21,086 nt of DNA from Nemertoderma westbladi (GCA_032718475.1 JAUCBJ010007865.1:1-21086), one strand, 5' to 3'; counted from the stretch's first letter, positions 9,500 through 18,675 are shown. Numbers and translations are program-made. Notes: a model not told the origin generated them from the sequence alone.

Positions 9500-10170
9500 C
9501 TCATACGCTCACTCTACGGTTGTTAATACTGTACATCAAATTGATTACTGGCGTTCCTTACCACGTTCCACCATACATCAAACCCCTCGACTGCGACTGG
9601 GACACTTCGACTGGAACCCCGTTCAGCAGACCTACATCAGCTGACATTCGGAAAATGTTTAATTTTCAGCTTGAATGCCCATTTCGTTTCGGTGTAGCCG
9701 TGTCGCCGTGTGTTGTGACAAATGCCTAATGTATTATGAATATGCAGTGTAGTAGCAAAGCAATCAGTCGGCCGAAGCCGGAGGCGACCCGAAAGGCTCC
9801 TCTTTCGATAGCTGCTACCCGAAGGTAGGGGTGGGCGCTACTCCTATCCCAAAATTTGCTCCCAGTTATTTAACTGGTAGATGAATATGAATCAATGAAT
9901 ATAGTACAGGCTTGTTATACAGCACATCTTGGCTTGGCTGTGAATGAAAAAGCACAAAAATTCCCTAAACCAAAGATGTAATACAAATTAATTTAGGTGT
10001 TTAATGCAATAACTTACTGTATAACAGATACTGATCTCCTGAAACTGGCTGAAAGTCCTCCCTTTGTTTGTTAATGCCATACTCCCCATACACGCCATTA
10101 ATTAATTATGTATTCCTCCTGTATTAATCCTACTTCTATATTGAATATTATAGACTACTGCAGTGTGGGC
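9500..10170. other. no gene seen
   Basis: An open frame at 9493-9729 on + has no recognisable motif. A CG-rich patch at 9769-9835 contains several CCGAAG/CCGAAAGG phrases. No gene, RNA or element is identified. Confidence 0.45.
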
Positions 10171-10175
10171 AGTGT

Positions 10176-10230
10176 GAGGCGAGCTACAGGAATATTCCTA
10201 CAGCTACAGCTGTAGGAAGCTGTGAGCCTC
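10176..10230. repeat. nested palindromes (cruciform-like)
   Basis: GGAATATTCC (10189-10198) is a perfect palindrome. CCTACAGCT (10197-10205) pairs with AGCTGTAGG (10208-10216) around two bases. Outer GAGGC (10176-10180) pairs with GCCTC (10226-10230). The closely spaced palindromes could form alternative hairpins. No gene signal accompanies them. Confidence 0.75.
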
Positions 10231-10635
10231 TAAGCATACAGTTATAAGTAGGTACCGAATCGGCATTGTGTGTCTGTTTCTGTTTCTGTCCGACTGGGGG
10301 TGAGTACGAAACAAAGACCCAATTAAGTAAGCTGCATAATCTTGTAACGTGTATTAACTTTCGTTTATTGTTTTGGTTCCCCCAACACGCCTCATGTAAG
10401 CTGCTCCTTTAAATGGCAATGGGACCTAACGCTCTTTGGCTTTTTTCTTTTCTAACGCGACTTTACCTCTTTGTTTTGTACAGTGGGTCTTGGATCTTTG
10501 TTTTGTACTTACTTACTCGTCCGACTGGATAAATACTTGAACCTAAATATCTCAGTAACAACCCGGTGAAAATGTCAAGATTATATGTAAGATCGTTGTA
10601 CTTGCTTGTACAACTTATAACAACCTTTATAACAA

Positions 10636-10686
10636 GCGCGAAATCGCACAAAGGTCCGCGTCTACTAACGCATGAAATATCTCCTT
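10636..10686 (+). repeat. singleton copy of the 40-bp satellite unit
   Basis: GCGCGAAATCGCACAAAGG then TCCGCGTCTACTAACGCATG closely match the first unit of the large array at 14901. The match includes the CGAAATCGC-type leader, which is missing from the other array units. It is an isolated copy about 4.2 kb from the array. Confidence 0.9.
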
Positions 10687-10732
10687 GAATGGCTTACTAC
10701 CAATCTTACAACAACAAAAAACTAACCTGAAT

Positions 10733-10801
10733 GGGGGATTGAACTCGGTACCTAGAGATTCCAAGTCCCACGCTCTGCCAACTGAGCCACTGGGGGCCGT
10801 A
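10733..10801 (-). mobile_element. tRNA-like relic (probable SINE head)
   Basis: On the minus strand TGGCTCAGTTGG matches a tRNA A box, with a D-stem GCTC...GAGC, an anticodon-loop-like CTTGGAA, and GTTCAATCCC matching a B box. The T-stem and acceptor stem do not pair properly, so it is not a working tRNA. It is followed on the same strand by a T-rich (TTG)n-like tail at about 10719-10703. A tRNA-derived SINE head or tRNA pseudogene is most likely. Confidence 0.65.
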
Positions 10802-10819
10802 TCAAGCATTAATACCAAA

Positions 10820-11538
10820 ACCTAACGAGAAATTAACAACAACAACGGAGTGAATACTAGAGGTCGCGCTACGCGGACCTAAGAAGCAAATTACGATGGA
10901 ACACTTAAACAATGCCTATTTGAACCGCAACTAGAAATTGTATGCGAACATTACAGACCGCTGTAACTATCAATATATAGCACAGTACTATCGCCAGTAA
11001 TGGGTGTAGTTGCATGAAAAAAAAAATTCACCGCGAATGCTTATTTTTTCCAAATCTTACATTCTTTCATCTCCCTCCTCAGTAGTGGGTTGAGACGGGG
11101 GGGGGGGGGGGGGAACATTACACCAGTTACACTGCAGGAACTGTTAGAAAGCTGGCCTGGGTGTTCAAGGATTCCTAATACTAATATGCAGAAATATTTG
11201 AATTGGTTGAAAATAGCTGAGATATCGGCATTCTAAAGTTAATTAAATGTTCATAAATAAAATAAAAATGTAAAAAAAATTCGTCAGTACTGTAGTTAGC
11301 CCAGAATCAGTATATCCTGATATCGGTATTGCATGATTGATTAATGATTACTGCTACTGCATTCTGGCATTCCATCGGATGATCCGTGTTCAGGTGTTAC
11401 AGCAATTTTCTGATTTTACAGTATTCAGGTCAATTACTGCAGTGCTGTTCAGCTGTTATTACTGTATTCAGGTACCTGCATTGCTGTATTAGACTTAATA
11501 TATCGGATTGTTAGGCCCTGTATGAATATTACTGTATT
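10820..11538. other. non-coding upstream of ATP5F1D
   Basis: No gene is seen. A run of 17 G lies at 11097-11113. Closer to the gene, ACTGTATTCAGGT-type phrases recur (about 11419 and 11461) among CTGCA(T/G)TGCTG-like blocks, a small imperfect direct repeat. No TATA box or initiator can be assigned. The promoter of ATP5F1D presumably lies here. Confidence 0.5.
11097..11113 (+). repeat. 17-base G homopolymer
   Basis: An uninterrupted run of 17 G following TGAGAC. Such runs can form quadruplex structures and are often miscounted in assemblies. Confidence 0.9.
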
Positions 11539-12051
11539 ATGGAATTAGCACGGCGTCTGTGTGTAATGCGATTGGGCCGGTGTGTACGCCCGCTCCCAAC
11601 CCGTCGTTGGTACGCTACGGAGGCCGCCGCTGTTTCCGGTAACGAACTCGTCCTCACGTTCTCCACCCCCTCCGAGCTGCACTACAACCGCTCCCTCGAG
11701 GTGCAGCAGGTGGACGTCCCAACCACCGACGGAATCGTCGGTATCCTCGCCAAACACGTCCCCGTTATCGGGGTCCTCGCCCCGGGGTTGATGACGGTAC
11801 ACGAGAAGGGCGGAGCCAACAAACAGTTCTTCGTGAGTAGCGGGAGTCTCGCGGTGAACGAGGACTCTACGGTGCAGGTGCTGGCGGAGGAAGCCGTGCC
11901 GGTGGAGCAACTGGATGCGGACGAGACTCGGAAAGCGATGGACGAGATCCGACAAGGGTTAGCCTCCGCGGCCGACGAGAAGGCCAAGACTGAGGCGGAA
12001 ATACAAATCGGATTGTGTGAAGCGGTTTTAGTCGCACTGGGTAGCAAATAA
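11539..12051 (+). CDS. ATP5F1D: mitochondrial ATP synthase F1 subunit delta
   Basis: The 170-residue product is the delta subunit of mitochondrial F1Fo ATP synthase (homologue of bacterial epsilon). It sits in the central stalk with gamma and epsilon and couples proton-driven rotation to ATP synthesis at the matrix side of the inner membrane. Residues 1-25 are Arg-rich with no acidic residue after Glu2 and end RRWYATEA, a typical matrix-targeting peptide. The beta-sandwich domain follows, with VDVPTTDGIVGILAKHVP, LAPGLMTVHE, FFVSSGSLAVN and VQVLAEEAVP. A C-terminal helical part (LDADETRKAMDEI to the end) closes it. Length agrees with the animal family (about 168). The ATG has a good context (A at -3, G at +4), and an in-frame TAG lies about nine codons upstream. 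There is no intron, although vertebrate orthologues are split. GC content is well above the flanks. The gene looks intact and functional. Confidence 0.95.
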   Translation: MELARRLCVMRLGRCVRPLPTRRWYATEAAAVSGNELVLTFSTPSELHYNRSLEVQQVDVPTTDGIVGILAKHVPVIGVLAPGLMTVHEKGGANKQFFVSSGSLAVNEDSTVQVLAEEAVPVEQLDADETRKAMDEIRQGLASAADEKAKTEAEIQIGLCEAVLVALGSK

Positions 12052-12328
12052 GCAAATGTTTATAGAAGATTTATTAGATAAATTCGATCGTATTTTAGTT
12101 TGAATCTCAAAAACAAACATATGACTTCAGCTGTACGTTGTTATTGTACGTACATTGTGTATTTATTTACGATAGGCCACCTGGCCAATACTAGTTTGCA
12201 ATTAAACGTGTTTATAGTTATTTTCAATTTAAATCCTATTCGTTGTTGATGCGTTAAGGCACTGTATTATTATGTATAAATAACTGCAGAACTGGCAACT
12301 GGTTATAGCTATTTATAAAACGGCACTT

Positions 12329-12338
12329 AAATAAATAA
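12329..12338 (+). promoter_or_regulatory. candidate polyadenylation signal of ATP5F1D
   Basis: Overlapping AATAAA hexamers (AATAAATAAA) lie about 280 bases after the ATP5F1D stop codon. No poly(A) tract follows in the genome, so nothing here suggests that the gene copy came from an mRNA. Confidence 0.5.
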
Positions 12339-12370
12339 ATCTCACAAAAGCGTTTAAATACAGATGTGCT

Positions 12371-12661
12371 TCATGTAAAGTAATTTCGGCGGATTTTTTG
12401 TTCACCTATTACTGTAATAAGTTTCAATAATAATTTGGTCTTGCTCACTCTGTTGTGTCCGACGGAGTTAATTAACGCTGAGGAATAGAAACTGGTGGAG
12501 ATGAGGTTGCTGAGAGGCGGTGTGGAGACGAGTTCCGTTCTCCTGAAGAGATCCCGCCGTATCAGCACCAGATAGATCGTGTCGAATGAGATGAGATGGA
12601 GTAGAGTACGCTCGATAGTTAATCCGTGACTAGTCCTTAACGAACCCAAAAGGTTTGCCAT
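12371..12661 (-). CDS. hypothetical small ORF, 96 residues
   Basis: This minus-strand open frame begins MANLLGSLRTSHGLTIERT and is rich in Leu, Ser and Arg, with no domain, signal peptide or cysteine pattern that I recognise. Its first two thirds have higher GC than the surroundings and codon-like texture, but the last third is AT-rich. It is tail-to-tail with ATP5F1D and begins 278 bases beyond that gene's likely 3' end region. It may be a real small gene, the 3' exon of something upstream, or chance. No function is proposed. Confidence 0.25.
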   Translation of the reverse strand: MANLLGSLRTSHGLTIERTLLHLISFDTIYLVLIRRDLFRRTELVSTPPLSNLISTSFYSSALINSVGHNRVSKTKLLLKLITVIGEQKIRRNYFT

Positions 12662-12699
12662 TTATTTAATAAACAATTTGTTAAAAATTATTTGGTTTA

Positions 12700-13194
12700 T
12701 AAATTTAAAATTAACCTAGTTTTCCCTGAGGATATTTAGCTGGTATTTTACATTCAGTTGGTCTTTGTTACCCCGCCCACCCCCTTAGGGGTTTGGACAT
12801 TGCAATTAATCGATCATATCTTGGTACGGGTTAATGCCAGGGTGAGTAATGGGAACAACTGAGATGGCAGGAACGTATTCCCCGATGTCATTGACCCGGA
12901 GGGCACCTGTGCCCACTGAGTTACATGCCCATTAAGTTTGATTGCCGAGGTCGATCTACCGACCTATCTAATTGTTCGAAAGTTGCGTAATATCATGTGT
13001 GCGTCTAAAGTCTTAAACTAATAATCATAAATGATTTGTTGTGGGATGGAGTGACTGTGAATTTAATATATATAATGTAGGAGAGCAGTATGATAATGCA
13101 CTCCATAGCAAAACATATCAACCGACCCTATTGGGGCTCGAACCCGGTATCTAGGTTTGAAACTTTTTTTCTTTATAAAGTATATTACTTGGGG
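12700..13194. other. no gene; one tRNA B-box-like site
   Basis: Mixed non-coding DNA. On the minus strand around 13153-13130, CCGGGTTCGAGCCCC matches an RNA polymerase III B box, but no A box lies at the right distance upstream of it. It may be a fragment of another SINE. Nothing else is recognised. Confidence 0.4.
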
Positions 13195-13636
13195 TTTCTC
13201 AACTCAACTAAAAGGGCAATGGCCGAACCGATTGAGGTTAATTAGAAAATCATGTTACCCTGGCAACCAGGCTAAACAGATGTTCAAATTTATAAAATCA
13301 TAATTTGAAGCAAAACTTTAAGGTATTATGACTTGGGAACAACCCCTACCCCCACTATATCACATATTCTGAATCCGAATTATATTGTTATATTTGTTTG
13401 TTTCCATGACAACCTCTCCAAACAGACGTTTTGATACAAAAAACTTTAATTTAGACGTAAATTTTTCTGAAACTTGGTATGTGTTATCAGGACCACAAGC
13501 TGGAACTTTTTGTAAAACTCAAAACGCTCCAGAAATAGATAGTTACCATGGAAACTGGCTTTATTGAAGTCTATATAATTCAAGTCTATATGAATAACTC
13601 TATTTGTAGCACAACCATAATAGATAGAAACTTGAT
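13195..13636 (+). repeat. duplicated ~440-bp sequence, copy 1
   Basis: It begins TTCTCAACTCAACT and is homologous over most of its length to the segment from 13637. Shared blocks include AGGCTAAACAGAT, AATTTGAAGCA, CACTATATCAC and CTCCAAACAGAC. Copy 1 contains about 100 bp (13425-13528) that copy 2 lacks, and it has no SINE. Divergence is substantial, so the duplication is old. Confidence 0.75.
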
Positions 13637-14118
13637 GTTCTCAAATCAACTACAGTATAAGGTTAATAACCGAGCCAACTGGTGAATCAGAAAATTAAAT
13701 TACCATGGAAACAGGCTAAACAGATATTCAAATTCGTATAAAGATAATTTGAAGCATAAAGTCAAGGAATTTCGACTTCGGACCAACACCTACCCTCACT
13801 ATATCACTCATTCTGCATCCAATTTATTGGATAGATTTATTGGATATATTCGCCAAGGTTCCACCTTGGTGTAGTGGTTGCATTGAATTCACATCTCCCG
13901 TAGGTCGTGGGTTCGATCCTCACATGGGCCAGGGCAGTTTTCGTTTCGGCACGAATGCTTTAAAGGGACTGCATGGAAATAAGTCGTTAGTTAGACTTCG
14001 TGTGTAAAATCCCTGGCCTAGCGGCCGAAGAAAATTTACTTTACTTTTAATTTTACGTTGTTTTATTTCCCAGTTTCCCTGACAACCACTGCAAACAGAC
14101 TCCAGTTGTCATGGTAAT
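13254..14118. promoter_or_regulatory. six RFX X-box-like palindromes
   Basis: 14-bp motifs close to the RFX X-box (GTTRCC-NN-RGYAAC) lie at 13254 (GTTACCCTGGCAAC, a full match), 13400 (GTTTCCATGACAAC), 13542 (GTTACCATGGAAAC), 13699 (ATTACCATGGAAAC), 14073 (GTTTCCCTGACAAC) and 14105 (GTTGTCATGGTAAT). They occupy equivalent positions in the two repeat copies. Binding is not shown by sequence alone. Confidence 0.45.
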
Positions 14119-14170
14119 GGGAGTTTTTAAGGCATATACCTCAAAACTCTATAAAGCAATGAACTGATGA
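13637..14170 (+). repeat. duplicated ~440-bp sequence, copy 2 (SINE-interrupted)
   Basis: It begins TTCTCAAATCAACT and follows copy 1 directly. It matches copy 1 up to about 13855, is interrupted by a SINE to about 14048, and resumes with GTTTCCCTGACAAC and GCAAACAGACTCCAG, equivalent to 13400-13424 and then 13527 onward of copy 1. The last recognisable match is around the TTTTTAAGGCATATACCTCA block. Confidence 0.75.
13858..14048 (+). mobile_element. tRNA-derived SINE, short form
   Basis: The head contains a pol III A box (TGGTGTAGTGG) and B box (GGTTCGATCC), with TTCCACC before the A box. The body has GGGCCAGGGCAGTTTTCG, CGGCACGAATGCTTTAAAGG and CTGGCCTAGCGGCCGAAG, and the tail is (TTTAC)n. 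About 85 bp present in the other copy (16748-17021) are missing between AAAGGGAC and TGCATGGAAATAAGTCG. It is inserted in copy 2 of the duplicated 440-bp sequence. SINEs encode no protein and rely on a LINE for movement. Confidence 0.9.
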
Positions 14171-14179
14171 ATCAAAGTT

Positions 14180-14900
14180 TGTTTAATTTTCCTTAGCTTC
14201 GTGGTTGCATTTCCTTTAGGAAATGCCTTTCTAGTAAAGTCTATTACTCGAATAATGAAAAAAATGTCTTTGCTATATGTGTATTATTAATACTGAGTGT
14301 TAAGTTAGCCTTAATGGTGCTAAATAATGACTTAGTATGACGATATATGGTATGGAGGAACTCGTTAGGCAGAAATTCTTTGTCAACCACACTATTCCTA
14401 TTCAATACGCTCTAAAGCACCAGGTTATGGTAGGGCCAATGGTTGCAGTGGCCAATGTAAGTCCTTTCCAAAACCACAAAAGGCAAGCCCGATATGTTTT
14501 ACCAACATGAACGTCAGCGCGCCACCATTACTCCCAAGGTTGTATATAATAATCTCACTATCCAACCCATTTCTTTACTCGCCCAGTATAAACTCTACGT
14601 ACCAATCGCAGAGGGGTCGGTGTGTTGAATTTGGTTCCTGGGAGTTAGCAGCGTAAACGAGAACTGTACTTATCTGGACCTCGAATCATTAGTAAATAGT
14701 AATCCACTACTCACCTTCTGTACATAACTGCAACCGCAATACTAAATCGATAGTAACATTATTTAACTAAATTTTATTATTTTTTACTATTTATTAATTT
14801 TAAATACTAGTCTCTTGTAGCAATAATAAACAAAAATTAGTAAAAGCAGAAATTTCCTGAGAAAATGTCCCCAGACTCCCAAACTGATCGTATTAAACAT
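14180..14900. other. no gene seen
   Basis: AT-rich non-coding DNA with no recognised coding motif, RNA or element. A hairpin-like phrase (TTTCCTTTAGGAAA) occurs near 14210. Poly(A/T) tracts lie at 14760-14830, just before the satellite array. Confidence 0.45.
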
Positions 14901-16747
14901 GCGTGAAATCGCGCAAAGCTCCACGTCTACTGACGCAAGAACTGTTGATTCCTTTACAAAGGTCCGCGTCTACTAACGCATGAACTTGTCTCCTTTACAA
15001 AGGTCCGCGTCTACTAACGCATAAACTGTTGTCTCCTATACAAAGGTACGCGTCTACTAACGCATGAACTGTCTCATTTACAAAGGTCCGCGTCTACTAA
15101 TGCATGAACTGTCTCAGTCTCCTTTACAAAGGTCCGCGTCTACTAACGCATGAACTGTCTCCTTTACAAAGGTCCCCGTCTCCTAACGCATGAACTGTGT
15201 CCTTTACAAAGGTCCATGTCGGCTAACCCATGAACCTTCTCCTTTACAAAGCTCTGTATCTACTAACGCATGAACTGTGTCCTTTACAAAGGTCCATGTC
15301 GGCTAACCCATGAACCTTCTCCTTTACAAAGCTCTGTATCTACTAACGCATGAACTGTCTCCTTTACAAAGGTCCCCGTCTCCTAACGCATGAACTGTGT
15401 CCTTTACAAAGGTCCATGTCGGCTAACCCATGAACCTTCTCCTTTACAAAGCTCTGTATCTACTAACGCATGAACTGTGTCCTTTACAAAGGTCCATGTC
15501 GGCTAACCCATGAACCTTCTCCTTTACAAAGCTCTGTATCTACTAACGTATGAACTGTCTCCTTTACAAAGGTCCGCGTCTACTAACGCATGAACTGTGT
15601 CCTTTACAAAGGTCCGCGTCTGCTAACGCATGAACTGTCTCCTTTACAAAGGTCCGCGTCTACTAACGCATGAACTGTCTCCTTTACAAAGGTCCATGTC
15701 TGCTAACGCATGAACTGTGTCCTTTACAAAGGTCCACGTCTCCTAACGCATGAACTGTGTCCTTTACAAAGGTCCGCGTCTACTAACGCATGAACTGTCT
15801 CCTTTACAAAGGTCCATGTCTGCTAACGCATGAACTGTGTCCTTTACAAAGGTCCACGTCTCCTAAAGCATGAACTGTGTCCTTTACAAAGGTCCATGTC
15901 GGCTAACCCATGAACCTTCTCCTTTACAAAGCTCTGTGTCTACTAACGCATGAACTGTCTCCTTTACAAAGGTCCGCGTCTGCTAACGCATGAACTGTCT
16001 CCTTTACAAAGGTCCGCGTCTACTAACGCATGAACTGTCTCCTTTACAAAGGTCCATGTCTGCTAACGCATGAACTGTGTCCTTTACAAAGGTCCACGTC
16101 TCCTAACGCATGAACTGTGTCCTTTACAAAGGTCCACGTCTCCTAAAGCATGAACTGTGTCCTTTACAAAGGTCCATGTCGGCTAACCCATGAACCTTCT
16201 CCTTTACAAAGCTCTGTGTCTACTAACGCATGAACTGTCTCCTTTACAAAGCTCTGTGTCTACTAACGCATGAACTGTCTCCTTTACAAAGGTCCGCGTC
16301 TGCTAACGCATGAACTGTCTCCTTTACAAAGGTCCGCGTCTGCTAACGCATGAACTGTCTCCTTTACAAAGGTCCGCGTCTACTAACGCATGAACTGTCT
16401 CCTTTACAAAGGTCCATGTCTGCTAACCCATGAACTGTCTCCTTTACAAAGGTCCGCGTCTACTAACGCATGAACTGTCTCCTTTACAAAGGTCCGCGTC
16501 TGCTAACGCATGAACTGTGTCCTTTACAAAGGTCCACGTCTGCTAACGCATGAACTGTCTCCTTTACAAAGGTCCGCGTCTGCTAACGTATGAACTGTCT
16601 CCTTTACAAAGGTCCGCGTCTGCTAACGTATGAACTGTCTCCTTTACAAAGGTCCGCGTCTACTAATGCATGAACTACAATAGTCCGCGTCTTCTAATGC
16701 AGGAACTCTCTCAGTCTCCTTTACAAAGGTGCATCTACTAACGTATA
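14901..16747 (+). repeat. 40-bp satellite array, main block
   Basis: About 45 tandem units have a consensus starting CCTTTACAAAGGTCCGCGTC and continuing TACTAACGCATGAACTGTCT. Unit length is 40 bp, so three units fit 120 bases exactly over long stretches. Two linked variants always occur together: a unit with GGTCCATGTCGGCTAACCCA followed by one with GCTCTGT(A/G)TC. This 80-bp pair is seen six times (15201, 15281, 15401, 15481, 15881, 16161). The first unit carries a GCGTGAAATCGCGCAAAG leader shared with the singleton at 10636. The array is not coding, as unit variants and flanks lack any sustained frame. Confidence 0.95.
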
Positions 16748-17021
16748 AGTAAAGTAAAGTAAATTTTCTTCGGCCGCTAGGCCAGGGATTACGCACAAAG
16801 TCTGACGACTTATTTCCAGTGCGGTCCCCCCAGAACTTTACTCCCCAGAGGAAACTCCAGTACTCATTTAGCTACCACTTAAGGATGCAAGGCAGAGATG
16901 CGCCCTGGCTGGTCCCTTTAAAGCATTCGTGCCGAAACGAAAACTGCCCTGGCCCATGTGAGGATCGAACCCACGACCTACAGGAGATGTGAATTCAATG
17001 CAACCACTACACCAAGGTGGA
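16748..17021 (-). mobile_element. tRNA-derived SINE, full-length form
   Basis: Same family as the SINE at 13858, in reverse orientation and about 274 bp long. The A box (TGGTGTAGTGG) and B box (GGTTCGATCC) lie at the high-coordinate end, and the (TTTAC)n tail, seen as AGTAAAGTAAAGTAAA, is at 16748-16762. It retains the central segment (CAGCCAGGGCGCATCTCTGC and following) that the other copy lacks. It interrupts the satellite. AACGTA flanks both ends (about 16740 and 17021) as a possible short target-site duplication. Confidence 0.9.
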
Positions 17022-17092
17022 ACGTAAACGTTACAAAGGTCTGCGTCTGCTAACGCATGAACTGTGTCCTTTACAAAGGTCTGCGTCTGCTA
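17022..17092 (+). repeat. 40-bp satellite, block between two insertions
   Basis: About one and a half satellite units (TTACAAAGGTCTGCGTCTGC twice) are left between the SINE and the retrotransposon. This shows that both elements landed inside the same array. Confidence 0.95.
17084..17092 (+). repeat. left target-site duplication of the retrotransposon
   Basis: CGTCTGCTA ends the satellite on the left of the element. The same nine bases restart the satellite at 18721-18729 on the right, one G further out also matching. Confidence 0.75.
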
Positions 17093-18675
17093 TAGTAGAC
17101 ATGTACCGAACAACAAGAGTCCCACAAGAAATGAAAACAAATAAGTTGGTGCCAGTTCCCAAGAAGGGCAACCTAACACTCTATGGTTCTTTTCAGGGAA
17201 TCTCATTGATCTCGATTGCTGCAAAGCTATACAATAGGATTTTATTAAATCGCATCATGGATCCCATTGAAAGACTGCTCCGTGGAAATCAGAATGGGTT
17301 CCGTAAAGGTCGTGGGACCATGGAGCCCATTTTGGCACTTAGAAGGATAATTGAAGAGTTATCAAAAAAGAAAGACAGGCATCTGGCTGTTATCTTTGTT
17401 GACTTCTTCAAGGCCTTTGATTCAGTCTCTCGCTCACGTATGTTCAGCATACTTTCATTATATGGGATTCCTGATGAAATTATTGCAGCAATCAGATCAG
17501 TATACGATGGTTCGACAACATTTGTGTCTACTGTTGACGGTGACACAGAACCATTTGAAGTGTTATGGGGCGTCCTCCAAGGAGACACACTTGCACCATT
17601 CTTGTTCATTGTTGTGGTTGACTATGTTCTACGCATGTCCTTAGATCATTATAATGATGATGGGGTGATGATAACTCCACCTACTGGCTCCAGAAGTCGA
17701 GGAAATCCTGCCAAGTACCTAACTGATCTAGACTTTGCTGATGACTTAGGAGTACTCTCCGAATCATTAGAGGGAGCCCAACGGCTCCTCAGCTCATTAG
17801 AACATGCTGCTTCTAGTGTTGGTCTTTTTATTAACTCCAGAAAGACCAAAATTCTGACAGTTAACTTTGAAAGTCCTCAGCAAGTCTCTGATCGGATGAG
17901 CATAAGCTCAAAGGATGGTATGCTTGAGCATGTGGACGACTTCTGTTACCTGGGATCATGGATCCGGAAGTCAGGTGAGGACCTTCGAATACGTAAGGGA
18001 AAGGCATGGGCAGCCTTGAATAGGCTTTCCAGGATTTGGAAGTCACCGAGAATTAATCGGAAACTTAAGGTCCGATTATTTAGAGCAGCAGTAGTTCCAG
18101 TACTCCTCTACGTGAGTCCATGCTGGGCTCTAACTGCTGAGGACACCAAATCTCTGGATGGCACATTCACAAGAATGCTACGCCGGGTTCATTGTGTCAA
18201 GTACAATGCACACATCTCCAACCAGACACTATATAACATTGGAGGTGTCTCATTGGTTCCCCCAAGCTTGACACTAGAACAAAATCGCCTCCGCTTTGCA
18301 GGACATTGCTTTCGCCGTGAGGACCAGCCAGTGCATAATCTTGTACTTTGGCAGCGTCAAGTACAATGCACACATCTCCAACCAGACACTATATAACATT
18401 GGAGGTGTCTCATTGGTTCCCCCAAGCTTGACACTAGAACAAAATCGCCTCCGCTTTGCAGGACATTGCTTTCGCCGTGAGGACCAGCCAGTGCATAATC
18501 TTGTACTTTGGCAGCCTCATGGAGTGAATAAGCATATGGTGGACAGCCCATGACTTTCTTGAGACGCATCTTAAAGGACACTGGCCTTAAAGATGCGGAT
18601 GATCTAGCAAATGTCATGGGTAATAGGGAGTTGTGGCGGTGCAATTTTGTTGACAAGCCGGCACAGCATTCTTAA
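17093..18675 (+). pseudogene. reverse transcriptase ORF, 3' part, broken by a 160-bp duplication
   Basis: The frame is open without stops from the element's start through 18355. Motifs in order: LVPVPKKGNLTLYGSFQGIS, SIAAKLYNRILLNRI, QNGFRKGRGT, FVDFFKAFDSVSRSRM (catalytic Asp present; family usually SKAFD), GVLQGDTLAPFLF, LDFADDLGVL (YXDD-type active site with F), INSRKTKIL, YLGSWIRKSGEDLRIRKGKA and a C-terminal LRRVHCVKYNAHISNQTLY. An exact 160-bp tandem duplication (18196-18355 = 18356-18515) then shifts the frame and causes a stop at 18394-18396. The true frame resumes in the second copy. A further one-base shift near 18540 leads into MTFLRRILKDTGLKDADDL and a stop at 18673-18675. The open frame can be extended upstream into satellite and SINE (from 17017), which is fortuitous. 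Few lesions imply a young copy. Confidence 0.9.
18196..18515 (+). repeat. perfect 160-bp tandem duplication
   Basis: Two adjacent identical 160-bp copies, each starting GTCAAGTACAATGCACAC and ending TTGTACTTTGGCAGC. No difference between them was seen by direct comparison. Confidence 0.95.

Noticed and set aside
10733-10801. Functional tRNA gene on the minus strand
   Set aside because: The A and B boxes fit, but the T-stem and acceptor stem do not pair, so only a tRNA-like relic is supported.
11545-12055. Minus-strand ORFs opposite ATP5F1D
   Set aside because: They are shadows of a well-conserved plus-strand gene with high GC content.
14901-16747. CRISPR-like array
   Set aside because: The whole 40-bp unit is repeated with no unique spacers, and the window is clearly animal nuclear DNA.
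17017-17092. N-terminal extension of the reverse transcriptase ORF from 17017
   Set aside because: These codons come from the end of the SINE and from satellite sequence. The element itself begins at 17093, so the extension is accidental.
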